The position numbers and the translations under genes were made by a program. The notes beneath the pieces were generated by a model. It saw only the letters and a list, made by a program, of their open reading frames with translations. It searched no databases and was not told the DNA's origin. Shown here piece by piece: positions 55,901 to 64,000 of a stretch of 64,000 bases of DNA. The DNA is from Histoplasma ohiense (lineage: Eukaryota > Ascomycota > Eurotiomycetes > Onygenales > Ajellomycetaceae). The stretch spans positions 1,736,001 to 1,800,000 of the forward strand of contig JAEVHH010000001.1 in the NCBI GenBank assembly GCA_017607445.1, read 5' to 3'. Position 1 is the stretch's first letter; every line of letters starts with the position of its first letter.

Positions 55901-56719
55901 TGCTGGCCTATCGAGGAACGTGACTCTTCGTTGGCTCCATAACCCAAAGATACCAACACAGAATGTTTTTTGCTTCGTTTCTGAGAAACAGATTTCTTCT
56001 TTTTGTTCGGCCCGTCAGGATCCCGAGGTGTGCTTTTGGATCGTACTGGAGAATTCAATAATTTACCGTTTGGGTTTAGTCTTAACGTTTTGATAGGAGG
56101 GTCATCGGACTTCGGGTGGATATTAACTGATGAGGATGAAGATGGCTGGTTCTGTAATTCCTCCGAAACCATAACCGCTGCGGGCAACTCGACTCCGCTT
56201 TGATTCCCGGATTGTTGTTCTACAGCATCAGCCTCGTTGCGAGCAGCAGCCTCGAGCTGTGCACCCAACGAAGGCGCCGGATTTTGCTGAACAGTATGTT
56301 GGCATAATGGCTCCTCCGTGACCTGTCCAGCAGATTCTGGAGTGTATGTTTTGCGGCGCTTTTTCCGGCTACCATTGACATCCTCGTCTCTCGTGATAGG
56401 TTGGGGGTCGTGGACATTGCTTGTGAGCGGGAGCTGTAATTGCTTGTCCCTTTTTCTGCTGCCACGAGCTGAAGGCTTTTCACAGCTCTGATTGGGGCTA
56501 TCTGAACCAGATGTAGGATCTATCAATATTTTGACAGTGTCTTTCCTAACCGGCACTCTACCTTCAGGCTCCAGGGATCGTAAAGGTTTGCATTCAGAAG
56601 ATGGGAGGTCGGTATCTTTTGGGCCTTTGAGAAGGTTAACAGGCTATCATAAATGACACAGAATTCCACCAACCTTTCCCAAAGAACGGGTGCAAGGTCC
56701 GTTGGTCATGCTGTCCCAT
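52931..56719 (-). CDS. ELG1: Elg1/ATAD5-like alternative clamp-loader large subunit
   Basis: Exons 56674..56719, 53680..56624 and 52931..53626 give about 1228 aa. The first intron is 49 nt and the second 53 nt. The long middle frame has no ATG at its head (it opens with GTG). Splicing to the small upstream exon supplies MGQHDQRTLHPFFGK, whose HPFF block resembles the N-terminal motif of fungal Elg1 proteins. The middle is disordered with basic stretches (RKKRRKT, KRKKRRKRPKD). The AAA module has Walker A GPSGCGKTAAVHAVAKELGF (about residue 645), INAGSRRSARDVV, and a Walker B-like LILLEEVDILFEED; LTCND follows. The family replaces Rfc1 in an RFC-like complex that unloads PCNA after replication. 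An in-frame ATG at 56746 would add nine residues. It is divergent from UTP8. Confidence 0.88.
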
Positions 56720-57127
56720 GACCCTTTCAAGAGCGATAGCAGCCATTCAATCCCCTCGAGAATTGTTGCATTGTCAAGAGCCGAATCCCGAACGGTAACA
56801 GGATTGAATAAAAGAGGGACTTGCTATAGATTGAGAGGGATTACAAACTCAGATAATGTGAAACTGGAGTTGGTGCACTGCAATGAGATCTATCATGTTG
56901 TCCGGATGCAGTTGAAAACAATCCCTCCGGGTTGCTTCGTCGCGATTTCTCCGCCGCGTCTCGGCCAAATCGCGTATCCTGCCTTAGCTTCGATGCCGGA
57001 TTTGACTAGCGTGGAGGACTTCCGGGAAAATATTGCCCCGATTGCCGGCAGAAAAACTGCAATCTTTTTTAAAAGTGGCAGACTTCATGTCTCCAGGTCT
57101 ATACAAAAGGACGGCGTTTTTCGCAAT
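56720..57127. promoter_or_regulatory. Bidirectional promoter region between ELG1 and UTP8
   Basis: About 410 bases separate the two chosen starts. The plus strand stays open in the UTP8 frame throughout, but only upstream ATGs such as 56708 would extend it, into ELG1 exon 1. I therefore treat this as promoter and leader, less certainly than the genes themselves. Confidence 0.5.
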
Positions 57128-60071
57128 ATGGAGCTACAGGCACCCTTCGTCCTTGCCCAATTGCCACGCGCTCTGGGTGCTTCAGCTGGTAAATGCCAAT
57201 TAGGTGAAGTTCACGGTGTAGCGGGGCCCAAGAAAAGGAAACGACATGAGGTCGTGGCCGCTATCGACGGCGAGAGCGTGAATATTTACAACGTAAGGGC
57301 CTATTCCTTTACTTGCCATTCATTTTGATACATCGCTAACCTATTATGAGCAGGTTCAATTCCCAAAACTAGTCACCTCCTATGCAATTCCGCCGCAGTC
57401 TTCATTTTCATGTCCTCCCTGCTCAGTGCGGCAGAAGTCGACTCGGAACTCAAATACAGTTACAAGAAGGCAAACTTATTGTGCCATAGAGCAACCGGAG
57501 AATCAAGTGCAATGTTTCCTAGATGAGTCGACTGCTAGTGCTCATAATGCGTTAAACATTTCCAACACCTCTTTCAAGCTGAAAGACTCCCGAAGTCCTA
57601 TTGTTTTCCTTGGCATCATTCCCGCATCCCTAGAAGCAGAGAATCAACAGGATCCCTTCGATGTACTTGTAGTTCATAAAGATGGACGGGTTCGCAGGCT
57701 CTCACCGGATCTCAAGACTCAAAAGTGGAATACCCTTCCAACTACGGGGATTGAGAGGTCCACTACACATGAAATCCAGACCGCATTTCTTGTGGCTTTC
57801 GATGACGCACGCAAGTCGCTGTTTAAGAAGCGGCAGGATATCGTAGCGATGGTAATGGGTGATGAGATTGGAACGGAGTCGGGCAAATCCTCAGTGCTAA
57901 TACTTGTTTCCCGGCCACTTCACAAAGAGAACTTGCTTCCCAGCGACTTCGACGTAAACATTTTTTCTCTACCCGCTCGCGCTGCAGAAGATGATTTCTC
58001 AACGAATCACGCAAAACGATTGCGACACTTAATGGCTATTCGTCTACCGAACTCTGAAGAGCAACGAACGCCATTCGACCCCAAGTCTCTGCAATGGAGC
58101 TTCCACCCTAACACTAGTGGGCTCTCCTTATCTTTTAATAATGGGTTTATAAATTACAATATATCTCCATATTCACCTGAAATATCGTCTCATATGATTC
58201 TTCCCAATGAAACCTTCTCATCAATCATGCGAATATCCCCGCAATCTGTTATCTGTGCTGGCAAATCATCAATTGCGATCTATAACGCACGGTACCAAAC
58301 AATCCAAGCCGACCTTTCGCTAATGGATATATCTACTGCAATCGCCGCAAAATCAGATACAGATAGAGTACCTATAGTTTTTGTCTCCTACTTTTCGAAG
58401 CTTGGAATTGCCATTGCGATACGTGGATCCGCACTTCTTGGCTTTGATCTTTCATCGTCTCATGACCGAGATGCGTCTCTAAAACAGTCTGGTGATGGGC
58501 TTTTGATCAATGCACTTGGTAAAGGAATTCGATTGCCATCAGATTCGATACGACAAATTGATGCAAAGCGAGTGAATCACATGCGGCCTGTGGGTCTCTC
58601 TGAACCTGACGAAGCTGCTCGGTGGGCTGAATTCAAGAAGCAGCTTGAAGCCCTAGCTGAAGCTAAGGATACTGTAAAGTTTGATAATGTTATTAAAGAT
58701 GCATTCTGCAGAGCCCCAGTATCAGGCGAGGACGACAAGCCTAAACATCTACCGTCATCAGCGAATTTTGTGGACCCAGACAAGGTTTCCTTCCTGCTTG
58801 GGAAGATCTTTTCTTCAAGGGTCAATGACGTTGACCCAAAGACTTCGAAGCTGGCCGTTTCTTTTATGCCGCATCAAACATTCCGTTGGCTTATAAATTC
58901 CCATAATTTGAGCCTCAAGAGCATTCGGACCGCTCTTCGACAGTCGATGAACTCAAAACAGATGCCACCCATCCCAAGCGGCTCACTGGTACAAGCCCTC
59001 GTCGATTATGAGCGTTCAATCAACTTACTGTTGCAAGTGCTACAGAACCCGATAAATCTCGACCCCCCCGAACTCGCACATGCACTAAAGATCCTCCTTG
59101 ACTTCGCCCGCTCTCATCAACCCAGATCAGAAGAAGAATTACCAACAACCATCACCGAAGCTGGTCGCCCATCTAAAGAAAATAGCCCTCATATACCAAC
59201 CCCTGAAAACCAGAGTAAACCCACCACCACCACTCCTGAGATTGACACCACCATAACAGACGTCATCACTGGCCTAAACTTATCTCTCACGAAATTAAAC
59301 TGCCACCCCATCCACAAAGTGACGCAAGCAATCCGCTCTGTCCTCTCTAACTCCGACACAGTTTCTATAATCCACCATCTCCGCCACTCCCTGGCCACAG
59401 GGGGCTACACCTCACGGTTCATGGAACAGTCAGAGGGGCCCCTTTCTTCCGACCCCAAAATCCCCACCCTCAACCTTTCCACCATGGTCAATGTGTTAAC
59501 CGCCTGTATTGACGCCATAGGGCCAAGTGGCTGGATCTCCGCTGCCGCATTCGCGGGTGCAGAAGACAGCGAAGCAAGCCTAATCGCAGACATGAAATCC
59601 GAGATCTCAGCTGTGCTGGTCGGCATCGAAGAGGCAACATATCTCAAGGGCATTGTGCGAGAATTTGTCAGATACGCTGAAACAGCCACCGCTGGTGCTA
59701 GCAGGGGCAATAGGAACAATAAGGAAAATCAGGCTGATCGAACATCCCCGACCTTACCCCGTGGCAGTCGCCTGAAGCGCAAGGAACGACACAACGGTGC
59801 TGAAATCCTTATATATGATACTGATAACGTCACTGTTGCTGAGGGGCCGCTAAACAGTGATACCCAAATGCTTCCTCTGTCTCTTAAGCGAGTGCAAGTT
59901 GCTGGCGGTGCGGGTATAGCTGGTACATCCACCACTATGGTTGGTGAAGAGGTGAGCAGGACTAAGATCCGGAAGATGACGGGTGAGGTGGTAGCGCGAA
60001 CTGAGCGTGAGATCGGGTATTTGAGACGGAAGGCGGTGGGGAAGTACTCGTTCGAGAGGATTGTTGTGTAG
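57128..60071 (+). CDS. UTP8: Utp8-like U3 snoRNP / t-UTP subunit
   Basis: Exons 57128..57292 and 57354..60071 give 960 aa. The 61-nt intron (GTAAGG, GCTAAC branch, GCAG) is phase 0 and joins GESVNIYN to VQFPKLVTSYAIPPQSSFSC. I start at MELQAPFVLAQLPRALG because the next residues and the KKRKRHEVVAAIDGE block are where the family begins. The same frame is open further upstream to an ATG at 56708. The N-terminal half is beta-propeller-like (SPIVFLGIIPASLEAENQQ, DPFDVLVVHKDGRVRRLSPD, SSIAIYNARYQTIQADLSLM). The C-terminal half is helical, with a low-complexity Thr/Pro linker and a basic tail. Utp8 belongs to the t-UTP subcomplex linking rDNA transcription to 18S processing, and in yeast also to tRNA export. 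Confidence 0.85.
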
Positions 60072-60652
60072 TAGATGGCATCATCGAACTATATCTACTG
60101 CTCCCAGGAAAGGAAGGTAGTGTGTCATTCGATGGTTGGGTACGTGGGTGGGGGATCCATCGAAAGCATAGTTGGCCATTATGTATACTTTGATACTTTG
60201 GTGGTTGCTCCTGAGAATTATAGTCAAATCAAATGAAAATATTTCCGTACGTGGGTATAAAAGCCATAATTATCTGATTCACATCACTACACTCAGTCCA
60301 GTCATGTTACATCGATGAACTCGAACAAGAAAGCAAATCACGGCTCTTCAAGAGTCCATCCTTAGAGTGAAGACAAATTCGACGTCGTAACGTATATATA
60401 GATAGTAAATTACTTGAGCTGATATGTAAAGCACATCTTTCCATTGGCGGGCCAAACTAACTGTTAATTATATATTCTGTTCTGAAATTTGAGCATCTTC
60501 CCAACTGATCAGAGGTTCTGTATTTCATTTTCTGCATAATATTCTAGGCCTTCATCATTTTACACCTCTTAACACAAGTTAACAACGTAAGGAGCAGTTA
60601 TAATATTCTCACAGTATTTTTTAATTGCCTCTCCGACCCCCCAACCACCCCC

Positions 60653-60680
60653 AAAAAAAAAAAAAAAAAAAAAAAAAAAA
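60653..60680. repeat. Poly(A) run, 28 bases
   Basis: Uninterrupted A homopolymer directly preceded by a C-rich word (ccaaccaccccc). Confidence 0.95.
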
Positions 60681-60786
60681 CCAAAATTGCATCACACGAT
60701 TTGTAGTATTATAGCTTGCATTCTCGAACCTATTGTGAAGGAAGGGGTATCTACATACAAGAAGAGATATAAAAAAATACTTTGAC

Positions 60787-60788
<2 letters not shown>

Positions 60789-60835
<47 letters not shown>
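60789..60835. repeat. Poly(A) run, 47 bases
   Basis: The longest homopolymer in the window, about 110 bases downstream of the 28-base run. Confidence 0.95.
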
Positions 60836-60837
<2 letters not shown>

Positions 60838-62345
60838 AAAAAGAATTCAGAAGTTCAATAGGGGAATGTAGTACGTTTTACCGAGACTTCGAGAAAATCA
60901 GATCGCAGATAGAAATGAGAATGATATATATAAGACGAAAGAAGGGAGGACAAGCGAAATGGGGAAACGAAATGGGGAAAGTAAGCCAAAATATATATAT
61001 ATATATATCAAGGAACCTTGTCCGGGAGGCCATTGGCAGATAATGTCAAATTAATCAAATGGCTCAAAGGTCAACGCGGTGGAAGAGATAGCAATTGCAC
61101 AAGAAGGCGATCCATTGAACGAATGAGTGTTAAGACATGAAATTCCAATCCCTTATGTGGTAAAATGGGTTTCTTGCAACACTCGTATAAAAATCACAAA
61201 CAGTAATTAACTACTAGATAAATGCAAAAAAACCTCAGCGGAAAAAATCATAAGAATCAACGGAAGGGGAAAAATGATTAGAATTAAAGAAATTTAAAAA
61301 AGAAAACATGATACATCAATATACCTAGTCAAAAAAATTCATCAGTTCATGACATTAAACACCGAGTCTTCCCGTAGACAAAACCATGCATGCATAACTT
61401 AACTGACAGCGTGTCGGGGTTCGAACCACATGGGTGGGGGCAAGATGTGAGAATAAAGTAGATCGCCAGGTAGATAACTGTCAGAAAAAAACAATTCAAG
61501 CATCGGCAATAACTATATCGAAAGTGTTATATAATCGCGGGTGGGGGGGTACATTCAAAGCAAACGGAAATCAGGATGAGTGGCGGGAGGGGATGAAGGC
61601 AAAAAGAAAAACAAAAAAGACCCCACGAAAAACAGAAAATCTACCCGGACATCACCAGTAGCGAGCATAGAGGATCCCGATGTATGAATATTAAGTGTTC
61701 GTGTAGGTATGTATGCAATGCGAAGCACGATGCTGTAAGTGAATGAAATGAGCCGCATGCTTTCCCAGCCTTTTCGATTCTTTTTCCCCCATGTTTCCCA
61801 TTGTGCTTTTGTTCCCCGTATCCGAAAAAATAACATATGGAAAAGACCAGCCTTATTCTTGCAATAAAGTAAAAATATTTTGTCTTTGTATAGCCCCAAC
61901 CGCCCATTTGTGATGAATAAGACCGAACCCTGTACCATGGCATGACAAGACGTAAATCTTCGTAATCGTTAATCCGGAACGCGGGGAGTGGGAAAAGGGG
62001 AATTTTTTTTTATGATGTAATAATTCGAGTACTTGCAGTGTTTCCGGAAGACTTTAAGCAGGTGGAAACACTTTCTATGGGATCCTGGATTGTAAAGTCA
62101 CCCGGCCGCATGAGCAGCAACCAAGACGGCGTTGGTGCAAAGCGCCAAAACTGCTCTGCAAGTATGGCGTGAATGGGTCCATACCCCAATGTGGATGACA
62201 CGCACAGCTGTCTCGATCAACGACAGGAGTAGTTGTACTGGCCAAAACCCATCATCATAGATGATAAAAAATCGAGGTCGCGACGTCAGCTCAATGTCCA
62301 GTATGCAAGAAGCTGGTATGTATAATGCTTTGCTCCTTTCCCTGA

Positions 62346-64000
62346 TTATCCAGCAAGAACCGAGTTTTGCGCCCTCTCTCTCATCCGGAGTCCCTGAGTC
62401 TCGAGGGCCCGAGCCATCAATTTTGTAACTGTATAATATAGGATAGAAATTTAATTAGCAAAAGCAAATGAAGAACATATCGTATTCGAATTAGTGGATA
62501 TTCTCACCTGGCCAAACAGCCGCCCTGTCCAGAAGGTAAGCCGTCGAGAACAGAATCTTTGTACCAAAACCGCCATCGACCAAGCTGGGCAGACAATTAG
62601 ATGGCTCGTTTCCAGATGTACCAGGATGATGCGAAACATCCTTCATTTTTGCCTCAACATTGCTGAGGATTTCTTGGATCTTTTGAATCAGCTTGTAATC
62701 TTCGTCTTCCAGTAGCATTATTCCGGGAACTTGGGTCAAATCCATCGCATCCTGTCCCAAAATCCCGAGATACGGACCAATGCGTTCTTGAATTGTAGTT
62801 ACCCATTCGGCCAAGATCTGGGCACAGTCAAACGCACACAATGCGCTTTGGATAGGAAGCTCCCGCGACGTGAACTCAGCATAGGTGTTTCCTAACTTAT
62901 CAGACATAGATATCGAGTCAGCCGCGTAGAAGGCTGCTTTTCGAAGATGACGTTCGCGTCTTGATGCTTCTATCTGCTGCTGCGAAATATTGTTCTGCAT
63001 GTTGTGTTCTTGATTCACGTTACTAGTGAGTGTCAAATCTGCCACGCCGTATTCACTAATGGAAGCTCGCCTGCCGCTGGCTTGATTTCCTCCCTCAAGC
63101 TGGTGGTCCTGGGAAGGATAGTCGGCTCTAGGGTCATCTGCATGTTGAATAATTTCCGCTCCTCTTGCCAGTTCGTCAGCCATGCCGTTCCAATCCCTTT
63201 GCCAGAACGCTTCCTTAGATCGACCCAAGTTAACGAATAATCTAACATAAGCAAGGTCTAAGAGAGGTATGCTATCTGCCGACAGAGGTCCCAGGCCGTA
63301 CGGGTTTGGCCGCTCAAGACTATGTCTAGGGTTGGCACTCCATGCCGCCTGCCAAGCCCGAAGAGCAGGTTCAATATGGGCATGCATTGCCTCTGTCTCT
63401 TGTGGTGTCCAAGGACGGCCAATGTGTCGCTGTCGAGTTTCCCAGATATAGTTATGCAAAGCATGTATCAGTACCAAACAGCCAAACGTACTTGGTTTCA
63501 CATCGCTTTGAGGGTGATCGTCGCCCGGAGCATTTGCGCTAAAATGCGTTTGTTGCGGGGAGCCCGATTGTCGTCGGTGACTAGCGGTAAGGAGCGTTGT
63601 CAGGGCCACAGAAAACGGTATTTCCCTATGATGAGCCGTTGTTCCACCTAATGATGCCCAAGCCTGAGCGGATTCTGCAGCCCAGAGTTGTTCGTCGCAT
63701 GGTAAATCAAGGCGAATTTCCGAGTTCATAAGCGGCGGAGAATGGTTGTAAGCAGAAACCAAAAGGCTGGACAAAGTGAAAATAGCATAAAGTGTTCTTT
63801 TTCGCTCTTCTACTATTTTCCACCGCATCCATTCTCTATGGTCATGCCACGCTTGGGCATTTATACCATCCATATGCATATCACCCCCTCCAGGGGTATA
63901 TCCAAGTTGATCAGGAGGGAGGTTTTCGGCCATTATGGGGTGGGTCAATTCCGCAGCCCGGGCTAAACTAACCAAAGCAGCGCAATGCGTATTCGCAATG
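62346..64000 (-). CDS. Fungal-specific transcription factor, C-terminal part (5' end outside window)
   Basis: The frame enters from the right edge and is open to the splice donor at 62507. A 79-nt intron (62429..62507, GTGAGA with CACTAAT near the donor and TTGCTAATT further in, ...TACAG) leads to a last exon 62346..62428. That exon ends the protein as KLMARALETQGLRMRERAQN plus SVLAG. Without splicing the frame would stop after ENIH. Visible features are REWMRWKIVEERKRTLYAIF, TLSSLLVSAYNHSPPLMNSE and IRLDLPCDEQLW, typical of the fungal_trans (PF04082-type) regulatory domain. LRKAAFYAADSI and ALCAFDCAQILAEWV follow, and KILFSTAYLLDRAAVWP lies near the end. The DNA-binding domain lies outside the window, so Zn2Cys6 versus C2H2 type cannot be decided. 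The block order resembles C2H2-type AmdX/Ace1-like factors. Confidence 0.82.

Larger units (their letters stand above)
60072..62345. other. Convergent intergenic region with two long poly(A) runs
   Basis: No supported gene. It holds A-runs at 60653-60680 and 60789-60835, a TA array near 60993-61008, and AT-rich sequence up to the transcription-factor stop. A TTCGAAC word near 61413 was examined as a possible tRNA arm and rejected. Confidence 0.6.

Noticed and set aside
61385..61445. TTCGAAC word resembling a tRNA T-loop
   Set aside because: On neither strand do the five bases on each side pair as a T-stem, and no anticodon or acceptor stem could be placed.

Overview
The window looks like nuclear DNA of a filamentous ascomycete. 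Genes sit on both strands and are separated by long AT-rich, microsatellite-rich spacers. Most are cut by short introns (about 50-160 nt) with GTRNGT-type donors, CTAAC/CTGAT-like branch sites and a C/TAG acceptor. The protein set (Cdc48, Rpn6, Sof1, Utp8, Elg1, Mvp1, Ste50, Nha1, Pex11, Mpv17/PMP22, a PARP-E2 fusion, a DUF7053-type protein) fits Eurotiomycetes. A decayed SRPK-like kinase of a type amplified in dimorphic fungi suggests Onygenales (Ajellomycetaceae-like). That placement is inference, because no search could be run.

Layout, left to right. 1-3.2 kb: a type II membrane glycosyltransferase (5' part, minus) and a Golgi-tether-like protein (minus). 5.2-9.0 kb: a large PARP-UBE2Q-like fusion (plus). 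9.8-14.7 kb: a membrane-anchored SDR (plus), then the divergent pair Sof1 (minus) and Rpn6 (plus). 15.7-16.7 kb: an Mpv17/PMP22 protein (minus). 17.9-19.2 kb: a broken kinase. 20.7-23.8 kb: a Cys-rich orphan and a Pex11-like protein (both plus). 26.5-30.2 kb: a DUF7053-type protein (plus) and a GGCT-like protein with acidic repeats (minus). 31.6-34.4 kb: CDC48 (plus). 36.2-37.1 kb: an orphan nuclear-looking protein (minus). 39.9-41.7 kb: STE50 (plus). 43.6-46.9 kb: an intronless Na+/H+ antiporter (minus). 49.2-51.7 kb: MVP1 (minus). 52.9-60.1 kb: divergent ELG1 (minus) and UTP8 (plus). 62.3-64.0 kb: the 3' part of a fungal-specific transcription factor (minus).

This is mostly a housekeeping region. 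Its themes are protein turnover (Cdc48, Rpn6, PARP-E2), pre-rRNA processing (Sof1, Utp8), peroxisome and membrane traffic (Pex11, PMP22, Mvp1, Cog-like), MAPK signalling (Ste50), ion homeostasis (Nha1) and replication (Elg1). No operon-like logic is expected. The most unusual items are the PARP-UBE2Q-like fusion, the multiply broken kinase, an ATG-only first exon in SOF1, a lysyl-hydroxylase-type glycosyltransferase fold, and two coding GGGGAT hexanucleotide repeats in unrelated genes. Exon boundaries were read by eye from splice consensus and frame continuity and have no transcript support.
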